From Raoultibacter phocaeensis (GTDB lineage Bacteria; Actinomycetota; Coriobacteriia; Coriobacteriales; Eggerthellaceae), in the NCBI RefSeq assembly GCF_901411515.1, contig NZ_CABDUX010000002.1, positions 806,001-870,000 on the forward strand: a DNA stretch of 64,000 nt, written 5' to 3'. The translations under genes and the position numbers were made by a program. Positions 43,533 to 51,535 of the stretch are shown here, piece by piece; within the stretch, counting starts at the first letter, position 1, and each line of letters begins with the position of its first letter. Below the pieces are notes generated by a model. It worked only from the letters and a program-made list of their open reading frames with translations. It made no database searches and was not told the DNA's origin.

Positions 43533-44918
43533 ATGAAGCTTGACCAACGATCCGACCTCTCGCTCCAGCAGCATTTGCACCTTACGACCGAACTGAAGCA
43601 GGGCATTGCCATTTTGCGCATGTCCGCATCCGAATTGAGCGAATACGCGCGTAAGTGCGTCGAGGAGAATCCGTTTTTCGACGAGGACGATTGGATCGAG
43701 CCGCGTCACCCGATGGTTCCCGAGCGCTACGAGCAGGATGTGAGCGCCGACGCGCTTTTCGAGAAGCGCGGGCACGGCAGCCCTGAGAACTTCGACCGGG
43801 AGCGCGGCGATATGTCGCAGCGCCAGTTCTCGTTCGACCGGTACCTCACGGTGGGGGATTCGCTTGACGAGCATCTCATCGACCAGCTGCGCATGCAGTC
43901 GGATTGCGAACGCACAACGGTCATCGGTTCGTACCTTATCGGCAACGTCGATGGAAACGGGTATCTGCAAGTTTCAATCGAGCAAGCTGCGGAAGCGCTC
44001 GGCGTACCCGCCTGCGACGTTGCTTCGGTGCTTGCGCTCATCCAGCAGTTCGAGCCGACCGGCGTCGGCGCGCGCAACCTTGCCGAGTGCCTCGAGCTGC
44101 AGTTGAGGAAAAACGGCGATTTGACCGCGACGCTCGAGCGTCTGATCAAAAACTACCTTTCCGATTTCGAGACGCGCACCCCGGCTTCCATTGCCAACAC
44201 GATGGGCATCACGCTTGCCGAGCTCAACGATGCGCTCGATGTCATCCGCACCTGCAACCCCCGCCCCGCGAGCCAGTTCGGCAGCCCTTCGCGCCCCGTT
44301 TGGCCGGAAGTGGTCGTGGAACTGCTTCCGGGCGGCGAGTACACGGTGAGCCTCCAGGATTTCTATCTGCCCCACATGAAGATCAACCCCACGTATCGCG
44401 CGCTTGCGTCGAGCACGAAAGAGCGCGAAACCCAGACCTACCTCAACGAGAAGCTCAAAGAAGCCGAAGGCCTCATCAACGGCGTCGCGTTCAGGCACGC
44501 GACGCTGTACAAGATCGCCTGCTGCATCGTGCAGATGCAGATCGAGTTCTTCGAGAAGGGCTACGATTGCCTGAGACCCCTTACCATGGCTCAGGTCGCC
44601 GAGGCCACAGGCGTTTCCGAATCGACAGTGAGTCGCGTGGCGAGCGACAACTACATGCAGACCCCGCGCGGCGTGTTCGAGCTGAGGTTCTTCTTCCACT
44701 CGTCGGCCTACCAGGCGGCCGATCGCGTAGTGTCGTCGGTGAGCGTGAAGCACCGCATCAGCGAGCTCATCGCAAAGGAAGATCCGTCGAATCCCCTGAG
44801 CGATCAGGCCATCTCGGAGCTGCTGGCCAAAGACGGCGTTGCGGTGTCGCGCAGAACGGTTAACAAGTACCGCGACGAGCTGGGTTTTCCCGCCCGATCG
44901 GCGCGTCGGCGCAGCTAG
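43533..44918 (+). CDS. rpoN: RNA polymerase sigma-54 factor
   Basis: The 461-aa factor directs RNA polymerase to -24/-12 promoters and needs an AAA+ activator. Region I is the Gln/Leu-rich N-terminus (LQQHLHLTTELKQGIAILRMS). The core-binding region covers about 110-300, a helix-turn-helix lies near MAQVAEATGVSESTVSRVAS (about 351-370), and the RpoN box is RRTVNKYRDE at 440-449. Next to it are two consensus sigma-54 promoters and one sigma-54 activator gene, so its regulon may be small and local. ATG at 43533 follows AGAGG. The gap to the dgt-like gene is a divergent promoter region. Confidence 0.96.
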   Translation: MKLDQRSDLSLQQHLHLTTELKQGIAILRMSASELSEYARKCVEENPFFDEDDWIEPRHPMVPERYEQDVSADALFEKRGHGSPENFDRERGDMSQRQFSFDRYLTVGDSLDEHLIDQLRMQSDCERTTVIGSYLIGNVDGNGYLQVSIEQAAEALGVPACDVASVLALIQQFEPTGVGARNLAECLELQLRKNGDLTATLERLIKNYLSDFETRTPASIANTMGITLAELNDALDVIRTCNPRPASQFGSPSRPVWPEVVVELLPGGEYTVSLQDFYLPHMKINPTYRALASSTKERETQTYLNEKLKEAEGLINGVAFRHATLYKIACCIVQMQIEFFEKGYDCLRPLTMAQVAEATGVSESTVSRVASDNYMQTPRGVFELRFFFHSSAYQAADRVVSSVSVKHRISELIAKEDPSNPLSDQAISELLAKDGVAVSRRTVNKYRDELGFPARSARRRS

Positions 44919-45010
44919 GGTGCCTCATCGGGCGAGTATATCCCGTCTTATTTTGGTACTAATCTCATACATTCTCATATCGCGACGAGTGCGGCGCGGC
45001 TTCGGCGACC

Positions 45011-45034
45011 GTGCGCTCAACTGTGCGCTCAACT
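45011..45034. repeat. 12-bp tandem direct repeat upstream of the sigma-54 promoter
   Basis: GTGCGCTCAACT occurs twice in tandem, 30-50 bp upstream of the -24 element. It may be an activator or IHF-like site, or incidental. Confidence 0.5.
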
Positions 45035-45062
45035 GACCTGCTTTTTCCTCCGCGTCAAAAAG

Positions 45063-45078
45063 TGGCACGGTTTTTGCA
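45063..45078 (+). promoter_or_regulatory. Consensus sigma-54 promoter of the MFS operon
   Basis: TGGCACGGTTTTTGCA matches the -24/-12 consensus (TGGCACG-N4-TTGCA) exactly, with GG and GC spaced by 10 bp. It lies 185 bp upstream of the first MFS gene and is immediately preceded by rpoN itself and possible upstream sites. Confidence 0.88.
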
Positions 45079-45104
45079 TTGATGGGTACAAGGCGTTTTT
45101 CGGT

Positions 45105-45127
45105 TCGGCTGAAAAGGGATCAGCCGA
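45105..45127 (+). promoter_or_regulatory. Hairpin in the MFS operon leader
   Basis: TCGGCTGA (45105-45112) pairs perfectly with TCAGCCGA (45120-45127) across a 7-nt loop, just downstream of the expected transcription start. It may stabilise the leader or act in attenuation; no T run follows. Confidence 0.4.
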
Positions 45128-45250
45128 GTGAGGGGGCGCGCAGCTTCGCGGGGGATCGTGGGCTGCTATCCCTGTGTCCGCTCAAGTCGAGTGCGCTTCG
45201 AAACCGGTTTCATGCATAGACGGGTATTGCCGGAATAAGGAGGAATCGGA

Positions 45251-46495
45251 TTGACTAAAAAACAGAAGACGGCGGCCGCATGGGTCGTCGTGATCATCGC
45301 GTTCTTCGGCGGCTTCGCACTCGCCAATGTCCAAAACAAGACCCCACCGTGCCTCGATGTCATCATGCTGTACTTCAATATCGGCGAGACGGATGCGGGA
45401 TGGCTCACGTCGATATTCACCATTATGGGCATGGTCACCGCCATTCCCGCTTCCATGCTCATGCGCAAGCTCGGCCCGAAGAAGATCGGCGCCATATCGC
45501 TTGCATGCGCGGCCGTCGGCGGCATCATCGGCGCGTTCGCGACCGACCTGTCCGTGCTCATGGCAACCCGCGTGCTCGAAGGCGTCGGCGTCGGCATGAT
45601 CGCCGTCGTCGGTCCTGCGGTCATCGCGATGTGGTTCCCTGCCGAGAAGCGCGGTCTGCCCATGGGCCTGTGGGGCTCGTGGATGATGTGCTCGCAAACG
45701 CTTCTGTTCTTCATCGCGGGCGGTCTCACCACGGCGTTTGGCTGGCAGGGCGTATGGTGGTTCTGCGTCGCGTTCTGCGTCGTCGTGCTTGTCCTGTACA
45801 TGTGGAAGGTCGACGCGCCGCCCGAGGGCACCCCGAACTACGCAGAGGGCGAAGATGAGGAAGAATTCAAATTCGGCGACGGCTTCAAATCGGCTTCGAC
45901 CTGGATCCTCACGCTCGCCGGCACCATCTTCACGTTCTGCTGCTTCGGCTTTGCCACCTACATCTCGCTGTACTGGGCGCAGACGTTCTTCGGTGGCGAC
46001 ATGAACCAGTCAAACTGGTGGGTTTCCATCATGTACGCCATCGAGATCCCCGTGGTCATCCTGATCGGCTGGTTCCTGAACCATATTAAGATCAACAACC
46101 GCCGCTTCGTCGGCGTGGTCGGCTTCGCGCTGTACACGTTCATCCTGTTCTTCTGCTTCAGGATGAACGAGCCCGGCTTGCTGATCCCGTTCATCATCCT
46201 GTATCCGTTCCTCGAGGGCTCCATCCCGACCGTGTACTGGACGTTGATCGCTTCGACGGCGAAGAAGCCTGAATACTCCGGCACCGCCATCGGCATCCTG
46301 AACGTGGGATTGAACGTCGGCACGCTGCTTGGCCCCCCGGTAACCGGCTACTTCATCGAGTTCCACGGATGGGAAGCCGCTACCGTTCCTTTGGCTATCG
46401 CCTCCATCGTCGGAGCGATCCTGTTCATATTCGTGAAGACGTACGATCACGATTCGAGCAAGGCGACCTCGCGTGCGGAGAAGGCGAACAGCTAG
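45251..46495 (+). CDS. MFS transporter, first of a tandem pair
   Basis: The 414-aa carrier has 12 predicted membrane helices, a central cytoplasmic loop rich in acidic residues (EGEDEEEFKFGDG) and MFS motifs RKLGPKK between helices 2 and 3 and MWFPAEKRGLPMG around helix 4-5. TTG at 45251 follows AAGGAGG at ideal spacing. It is transcribed from the sigma-54 promoter at 45063-45078. It is clearly paralogous to the next gene (both share AxVQNK near helix 1, RVLEG/RVIEG and GPxxIAMWFP), consistent with import/export or exchange of related compounds. Substrate may be that of the downstream molybdoenzyme (inference). Confidence 0.88.
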   Translation: MTKKQKTAAAWVVVIIAFFGGFALANVQNKTPPCLDVIMLYFNIGETDAGWLTSIFTIMGMVTAIPASMLMRKLGPKKIGAISLACAAVGGIIGAFATDLSVLMATRVLEGVGVGMIAVVGPAVIAMWFPAEKRGLPMGLWGSWMMCSQTLLFFIAGGLTTAFGWQGVWWFCVAFCVVVLVLYMWKVDAPPEGTPNYAEGEDEEEFKFGDGFKSASTWILTLAGTIFTFCCFGFATYISLYWAQTFFGGDMNQSNWWVSIMYAIEIPVVILIGWFLNHIKINNRRFVGVVGFALYTFILFFCFRMNEPGLLIPFIILYPFLEGSIPTVYWTLIASTAKKPEYSGTAIGILNVGLNVGTLLGPPVTGYFIEFHGWEAATVPLAIASIVGAILFIFVKTYDHDSSKATSRAEKANS

Positions 46496-46542
46496 CACAG
46501 TATAGTGAGCAAGCGTATCAGTAATCGGAAGGATTGGGTTTT

Positions 46543-47766
46543 ATGAAAACGAAACGAGCCTGGATCGTCGCTTTTGCGACCATCTTCGCAGGAGTCTCCC
46601 TGGCGCTCGTGCAGAACAAAGTTGCACCCAGCATGACCACCTTGATGGAAGCGTTCAGCATCGACATGGCTACGGCCGGTTGGCTGAGTTCGCTCTTTTC
46701 CTTGGTGGGTATCGTGATCGCGATTCCGGCAGCCGTCATACTCAACAAGGTCGGACCGAAAAAAGGCGGCATCATCGCGCTTGCGTGCGCCGTCGGCGGC
46801 TCCCTCATCGGCATTCTCTCCGGGGGCAGCGTCGCGGTCCTCATGGCGAGCCGCGTCATCGAGGGCATGGGCGTCGGGCTGATGTCGGTCATCGGGCCAT
46901 CGCTCATCGCGATGTGGTTTCCCGAGGCGAAGCGCGGCTTGCCCATGAGCATTTGGGCAGCGTACCAGATGGGTGCGCAGGCCGTCATGTTCTTCTTGGG
47001 TGCCGTTCTCACCGCGAACTTCGGATGGCAAGGCGTGTGGTGGTTCGGGCTCGTTGCGTGCGTTGTCGCGCTCGTGTTCTACGTTGTCTGCGTGAAGAGT
47101 CCGCGGCCCGAAGACAGCTACGCGGATGTGGAAAGCGAGAACGTGTCCATTGCCGAGGGCATCAAATCCCCGTCGGCGTGGGTGCTTGCGTTGGCGACGA
47201 TGCTGTTCTGCATCGGCTGCTTCGGCTTCGTCAACTGGATAGCCACGTGCTGGGCTCAAACGTTCAGCTGGTCTGAGGGCGAGGCCAACATGTGGGTCGG
47301 CTACTTCTCCATATTCGGCGTCGTAGCGGCGGTCATCATCGGTGCGCTGCTCAACCGCGTCAAGAACCGCAAAATATTCGGCGTGGTCATGCTCGTGGCC
47401 TACGGTGCGGCATCGGTGTTCGGCATGTTCATGGACAATCCGAGCTTGCTCATCGGATTCGTGATCATTTACGGATTCGTCGATGCGGGTTTTCCGTGCG
47501 TGCTGTGGACCATGGCGGCCCAGACGGTCAAAAAACCAGAGCTTGCAGGCGTTGCTCTGGGCGTCGTATCGATCGGGTTCAACGTGGGTATCCTGCTCGG
47601 CCCCCCGATCATCGGAGCCATCGTGGAAGCTGCAGGCTGGCATGTGGGCGCACTCGCCATCTTCGCCTCCTGCGCGCTCGGTGCCGTGGTGCTGCTGTTC
47701 ACCAAGCTCTACAGTGCCGATGACGAACCGGCTCAAGAAGAATCTGTTGCACCTGCGCTCTCATAG
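46543..47766 (+). CDS. MFS transporter, second of a tandem pair
   Basis: The 407-aa carrier has 12 membrane helices and the same architecture as its upstream paralogue: NKVGPKKGG between helices 2-3, IEGMGVGLMSVIGPSLIAMWFP, and an acidic central loop. ATG at 46543 follows GGAAGGA; a TTG at 46534 is an alternative. Only 47 bp without a promoter separates it from the first MFS gene, so both share one transcript, which ends at the terminator at 47831-47866. The pair may form an exchanger set for the substrate and product of the nearby oxidoreductase (inference). Confidence 0.88.
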   Translation: MKTKRAWIVAFATIFAGVSLALVQNKVAPSMTTLMEAFSIDMATAGWLSSLFSLVGIVIAIPAAVILNKVGPKKGGIIALACAVGGSLIGILSGGSVAVLMASRVIEGMGVGLMSVIGPSLIAMWFPEAKRGLPMSIWAAYQMGAQAVMFFLGAVLTANFGWQGVWWFGLVACVVALVFYVVCVKSPRPEDSYADVESENVSIAEGIKSPSAWVLALATMLFCIGCFGFVNWIATCWAQTFSWSEGEANMWVGYFSIFGVVAAVIIGALLNRVKNRKIFGVVMLVAYGAASVFGMFMDNPSLLIGFVIIYGFVDAGFPCVLWTMAAQTVKKPELAGVALGVVSIGFNVGILLGPPIIGAIVEAAGWHVGALAIFASCALGAVVLLFTKLYSADDEPAQEESVAPALS

Positions 47767-47830
47767 GGTGCCCAGCGACACCTCAGCGTCTTCAGAGCGT
47801 GCTTACGCGGAGGCGCCGGGTTCCAAGCAA

Positions 47831-47866
47831 GGAAGCGGACACGTGCTCAGCGCCGTGTCCGCTTCC
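47831..47866 (+). terminator. Intrinsic terminator after the MFS operon
   Basis: GGAAGCGGACACG (47831-47843) pairs perfectly with 47854-47866 and is followed by TGTTTTGC. It ends the MFS transcript and insulates the second sigma-54 promoter. Confidence 0.8.
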
Positions 47867-47948
47867 TGTTTTGCTTCCTTGCAAAGCACGCGCGATACGA
47901 CTGCGCGTGGCCGAATGGATTCTCAAAACGAGCAAGGATACGCGATCG

Positions 47949-48005
47949 TCTCAATATGCGAGCAGCTTCGCGCCGTGGTCGCGGCATGCGAGAAGCAAAT
48001 TGAGA
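47949..48005. promoter_or_regulatory. Candidate enhancer (UAS) pair for the sigma-54 activator
   Basis: TCTCAATATGC (47949-47959, +) and TCTCAATTTGC (47995-48005, -) form an inverted pair with 46-bp centre spacing, 110-170 bp upstream of the -24 element. This is the usual position of sigma-54 enhancer sites. A related TCTCATATCGCG sits at 44973-44984 upstream of the MFS promoter. Confidence 0.5.
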
Positions 48006-48114
48006 AAGCGCGTGCGACGGACGGCATACGCGTGCGGACGCTTTGCGGTTAAAAAATTAATCACAAGCGTTTGAACAGGGAAAATAAGAAATTTTCAGTT
48101 AGTTTAGCCCCTGT

Positions 48115-48130
48115 TGGCACGGTGCATGCA
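48115..48130 (+). promoter_or_regulatory. Consensus sigma-54 promoter of the molybdoenzyme operon
   Basis: TGGCACGGTGCATGCA carries the -24 TGGCACG and -12 TGC with the required 10-bp spacing between GG and GC. It lies about 110 bp upstream of the first gene of the operon. Confidence 0.82.
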
Positions 48131-48242
48131 ACTACCTATAGCAGAGTGTGCGTGCGGTGGGAAAGCCGCGGGGGCGCATTCAATTCACGGTTAAGGCCAT
48201 GCTGCAGGCATGGCAGAAGAAAGTCGGAAGGAGGGCATGTAC

Positions 48243-48416
48243 ATGGCAGAGAAGAAGAGGCTGGATTTGGACAAGGACTTCCAGGAGAAGCGCAAGACGC
48301 AGCACCTGGCCGATCCCGACAAGAACAAAGAGGCATGGGAGCAGAAGGCACAGGATGCTTCGGGGCGCGATTGGACGAAGCCTCGTCGTCCGACGTTGAA
48401 AGACGGAGAAGTGTAG
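48243..48416 (+). CDS. 57-aa charged protein at the head of the molybdoenzyme operon
   Basis: The protein is highly charged (Lys, Asp, Glu; about 45 percent) without cysteines or membrane helices, with RLDLDKDFQEKRKTQHLADP and PRRPTLKDGEV. I recognise no family. ATG at 48243 follows GGAGG at ideal spacing; in-frame ATGs at 48210 and 48237 are less well placed. It is the first gene after the sigma-54 promoter and 43 bp upstream of the oxidoreductase. It may be a dedicated chaperone or small subunit, but that is only inferred from position. Confidence 0.7.
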   Translation: MAEKKRLDLDKDFQEKRKTQHLADPDKNKEAWEQKAQDASGRDWTKPRRPTLKDGEV

Positions 48417-48459
48417 ATCCGCCAGACGAGGAGAATCAGAGAGAGAGGGATAGCAAGTT

Positions 48460-50799
48460 ATGCTTACCAATGAACTCGAAGGCGTCAACAAAGACGTCTA
48501 CAAAACCGATTGGCAATGGCAGGAAGGCGAGTACACGGTCACGCGTACGAACATGTGGACTGCCCCCGGTTGCCATAACGGTTGTTCCGTTCTGTACTAC
48601 ACCAAAGACGGCAAAGTCGAGAAAATCGAAGGCGATCCGCTTTCGCCGTACAACCAGGGCCGCCTTTGCATGCGCTGCCTGGACGTCGTTGAGACGTTCT
48701 ATCATCCGGACCGCTTGAAGTACCCCCTGAAGCGCGTCGGCGAGCGTGGCGAGAACAAGTGGGAGCGCATCACGTGGGACGAGGCGTACGACGACATCGC
48801 CGAGCATGTCCGCGCGATCTGGGACGAGTACGGCCCCGAGAGCATCGTCTCCATGCAGGGTACCGGCCGTAACATCTGCTGGCAGACCCCGTATCTGAGC
48901 TACGCCGCCTTCGGCAGCCCGAACTTCGTGCTCGGCTTCCTCTCCGGCGACGCCTGCTACCTGCCCCGTACCACTATCGGCCACTGCTTCATGGGCGACT
49001 TCTTCGTAGCCGACTGCTCGCAGCACCTCGAGAAGCGCTTCGCCGATCCCGAGTACGTGTTCCCCGACTACATGCTCATCTGCGGCAACAACGCGCTTGT
49101 CTCCAACGGCGACGGCTTCTTCGGCCACTGGATCGTCGACGTCATGAAGGAAGGCGGCACGAAGCTCATCGTGCTCGACCCCTCGTGCACCTGGCTCGCC
49201 TCCAAGGCAGAGCACTGGCTGCAGGTTCGTCCCGGCACCGACGCTGCGGTTGTCATCGCCATGCTCGGCGTTATCATCGAAGAAGACCTCTACGATCATG
49301 ACTTCGTTGAGAACTGGTGCTACGGCTTCGACGAGCTTGCCGAGCGCTGCAAGGAGTACAGCCCCGAGCGCGCTGCCGAAATCGCCGGCATTGACGCTGA
49401 GGCCATCCGCGCCGCCGCCCGTGCCTACGCAAGCGGCAACCCCTCCACCATCCAGTGGGGTCTCAAAGTCGACCAGACCGTCTGCGGCATCCCGCTGGCT
49501 CAGGCTCTGCTGTCCCTCGGTGCCATCTGCGGCGACATCGACGTGCCCGGCGGCATGATGATCCCGCGTTGCGCTTACGACATCCCCGACTCCTACGGCT
49601 GCGGCATGTGGAACCTCTCCGACGAGATGCTCGGCAAGATGCTCGGCGTCGACACCTCGCCTCTGCACGCCCTCGGCTTCGACCCGACGGCCAACGGCGA
49701 CACGGTCCTCGAGGCCATCGAGACCGGCGAGCCGTATCCGATCCGCATGCTGTTCATCCAGTCCACGAACCCGATCGCCAACATGGCCGCCGACGCCCCC
49801 CGCGTGTACCGCGCCATGCGCTCGGTCGACTACAACGTGGTCGTTGACGTGTTCATGACCCCCACGGCCGTTGCCTGCGCCGACATCGTGCTGCCCTGCG
49901 GCATGAGCTGCGAGCGTAACTCTGCCCGCGTGTGGTGGTGGCCGCTGCGCTCCATCGTCAAGGTCGCCGATTACTACGAGGCCAAGTCCGACGAGCAGAT
50001 CATCCTCGAGCTGGGCAAGCGCCTCAATCCCAGACTGTTCCCGTGGGAGACCGACGTCGAGCTCATGACGTGGTGGATCCAGTCGGGCAACCGCTTCCAT
50101 GCCGGTTGGCCGCACAAGACCGACCAGACGTTCCTCGATCTGACCGAGAAGGTCATCGACTGGCCGGACGACTGGGCGTACCGCAAGCACGAACTCGGCT
50201 GGCTGCGCGACGACGGACAGCCCGGATTCAACACGAATACCGGCAAGTGCGAGCTGTACAACACCCTGTTCGACGCGTGGGGCTTCGATCCGCTGCCGTA
50301 CTACGAGGAGCCGCCAGAGAGCCCGATCTCTACGCCCGATTTGTTCGCCGAGTATCCCTACGTGCTCACCACCGGTGCCCGTACGTGGGAGTACTTCCAC
50401 TCGGAAGAGCGTCAGGTTCCGCGTCTGCGCGAGTCGCATCCCGATCCGCTGACCGATCTGCATCCCGATACCGCCGCCAAGATCGGCGTCTGCGAGGGGG
50501 ATTGGATCTGGGTTGAGAACATGCGCGGCAAGTGCAAGCAGCGCGTGCGCTTCAACGCCTCTCTCAAGCCCGACACCGTGCGCTCCGAGCACGGCTGGTG
50601 GTTCCCCGAGACGGACGGCGCAGAGCCCAACCTGTTCGGTGTGTTCGATTCCAACATTAACAACCTGACGGTTCAGGGCGTAACCGGACCCACGCTCTAC
50701 GGTGCTCCGTACGCCAACCAGATCTGCAAGATATATCCGGTCACGGAGGAGAACGATTGCTCGCCGAGCGAGATCGTGACCCGCAAGGGAGGTTTCTAA
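48460..50799 (+). CDS. Molybdopterin oxidoreductase (DMSO reductase family) catalytic subunit
   Basis: The 779-aa enzyme has the bis-MGD fold: an N-terminal Cys motif with C38, C42, C70 and C73, the molybdopterin domain (TWDEAYDDIAEHVRAIW, MQGTGRN), a likely metal-ligand Cys166 in SGDACYLPR, and the C-terminal MoPterin-binding domain (VLTTGARTWEYFHSE, HPDTAAKIGVCEGDWIWVEN). It lacks a Tat signal, so it is probably cytoplasmic. The canonical first cysteine (CxxC) is absent: the motif reads CX3C-X27-CX2C. Gut Eggerthellaceae use relatives as catechol dehydroxylases and transhydroxylases. The substrate here is unknown. Confidence 0.92.
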   Translation: MLTNELEGVNKDVYKTDWQWQEGEYTVTRTNMWTAPGCHNGCSVLYYTKDGKVEKIEGDPLSPYNQGRLCMRCLDVVETFYHPDRLKYPLKRVGERGENKWERITWDEAYDDIAEHVRAIWDEYGPESIVSMQGTGRNICWQTPYLSYAAFGSPNFVLGFLSGDACYLPRTTIGHCFMGDFFVADCSQHLEKRFADPEYVFPDYMLICGNNALVSNGDGFFGHWIVDVMKEGGTKLIVLDPSCTWLASKAEHWLQVRPGTDAAVVIAMLGVIIEEDLYDHDFVENWCYGFDELAERCKEYSPERAAEIAGIDAEAIRAAARAYASGNPSTIQWGLKVDQTVCGIPLAQALLSLGAICGDIDVPGGMMIPRCAYDIPDSYGCGMWNLSDEMLGKMLGVDTSPLHALGFDPTANGDTVLEAIETGEPYPIRMLFIQSTNPIANMAADAPRVYRAMRSVDYNVVVDVFMTPTAVACADIVLPCGMSCERNSARVWWWPLRSIVKVADYYEAKSDEQIILELGKRLNPRLFPWETDVELMTWWIQSGNRFHAGWPHKTDQTFLDLTEKVIDWPDDWAYRKHELGWLRDDGQPGFNTNTGKCELYNTLFDAWGFDPLPYYEEPPESPISTPDLFAEYPYVLTTGARTWEYFHSEERQVPRLRESHPDPLTDLHPDTAAKIGVCEGDWIWVENMRGKCKQRVRFNASLKPDTVRSEHGWWFPETDGAEPNLFGVFDSNINNLTVQGVTGPTLYGAPYANQICKIYPVTEENDCSPSEIVTRKGGF

Positions 50800-50800
50800 G

Positions 50801-51145
50801 ATGGCGGAGAAATACGGACTTTTGATCGACTACCAGTGGTGCACCGGCTGCCACTCCTGCGAAATGGCCTGCAAGGTCGAGCATGGCTGGCAAGCGGGCG
50901 AGGCCAACGGCATCGTCTTGTTCGAAGATGGCCCGCGCTTGATGCCCAACGGTAAGTTCGAGTACAACTATCTGCCCGTTATGACGTCGCTGTGCGATCT
51001 GTGCGCCGATCGTACGGCTGCCGGCAAGCTTCCGACGTGCGTGCATCACTGCCAGGCGGCTTGCATGAAGTATGGTACGGTTGACCAGTTGGCCGAGATG
51101 GCCAAGGATATGCCCCGTAGTTGGGTGTACGTACCTGAGCAGTAA
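50801..51145 (+). CDS. Two-cluster [4Fe-4S] electron-transfer subunit
   Basis: The 114-aa protein carries CTGCHSCEMAC (CX2CX2CX3C) near residues 14-24 and a second set, CDLCADR plus CVHHCQAAC, towards the C-terminus, fitting two [4Fe-4S] clusters. It is much shorter than typical DmsB or NrfC subunits (about 200 aa, four clusters). It starts one base after the oxidoreductase stop with AAGGGAGG overlapping the stop region, so synthesis is coupled. It likely passes electrons to or from the molybdoenzyme; the outer electron partner is not encoded here. Confidence 0.9.
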   Translation: MAEKYGLLIDYQWCTGCHSCEMACKVEHGWQAGEANGIVLFEDGPRLMPNGKFEYNYLPVMTSLCDLCADRTAAGKLPTCVHHCQAACMKYGTVDQLAEMAKDMPRSWVYVPEQ

Positions 51146-51214
51146 ACCTGATCGTTCGTCGGTGCCCCGTATCGCCGCGGGGCACCGACCTCGACTGTGC
51201 ATAAGGAGATTGAG

Positions 51215-51481
51215 ATGTGTTACAGACCGGCTAATACCGTTACCATTGTCAAATGCCTCGAGTGCGGCGCGTTCAACAAGCCCACGAACGAGACGTGCCA
51301 GAAGTGCGGAGCGGACTTGAACGAGTCGCGTAAAGCCGCCGACGAGGCCGTAGCGCCCCCCTCGGGCAAACCCAAGGAGATTTCCCTTACGCCGCAGGGC
51401 CTCGACAACGCCCCGAAGGCTCCCGGAGGAGCACCGTCGGCCCCAAAAGCGCCCGGCGCCCCGAAACCTCCGACGAAGTAA
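51215..51481 (+). CDS. Small zinc-ribbon protein, operon accessory 1
   Basis: The 88-aa protein has one zinc ribbon, CLECGAFNKPTNETCQKCGA (CX2C-X10-CX2C), followed by a linker and a Pro/Ala/Lys-rich tail (GAPSAPKAPGAPKPPTK) that is likely disordered. ATG at 51215 follows AAGGAG 6 nt upstream. It is 69 bp after the Fe-S subunit gene without an intervening terminator, so it belongs to the operon. I know no function; a metal or cofactor delivery role is a guess. Confidence 0.72.
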   Translation: MCYRPANTVTIVKCLECGAFNKPTNETCQKCGADLNESRKAADEAVAPPSGKPKEISLTPQGLDNAPKAPGGAPSAPKAPGAPKPPTK

Positions 51482-51535
51482 GCACGCTGAGCCCGACGGC
51501 ATACAGCGCCTGTTTCAGAATGAGGCGAAACGCTC

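Larger units (their letters stand above)
44919..45250. other. 332-bp regulatory region of the tandem MFS operon
   Basis: This gap holds, in order, a candidate activator site (44973-44984), a 12-bp tandem direct repeat (45011-45034), the sigma-54 promoter (45063-45078), and a long leader with a perfect hairpin (45105-45127). No gene is supported; a 65-codon open frame at 44839 overlaps rpoN and lacks features. Confidence 0.65.
47767..48242. other. 476-bp regulatory region of the molybdoenzyme operon
   Basis: It holds the MFS operon terminator (47831-47866), an inverted pair of TCTCAATWTGC motifs (47949-47959 and 47995-48005), an AT-rich stretch (48051-48110) and the sigma-54 promoter (48115-48130), followed by a ~110-nt leader. 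A 45-codon frame at 47915 has no ribosome site and overlaps the inverted motifs, so I do not call it a gene. Confidence 0.65.

Noticed and set aside
43281-43970. N-terminal extension of the HD hydrolase frame
   Set aside because: It overlaps rpoN on the opposite strand, and a strong GAGGAG ribosome site precedes the ATG at 43280, where the conserved protein begins.
47915-48052. A 45-codon open frame between the MFS terminator and the second sigma-54 promoter
   Set aside because: It has no ribosome site, starts right after the terminator, and overlaps the inverted enhancer-like motifs; regulatory DNA explains it better.
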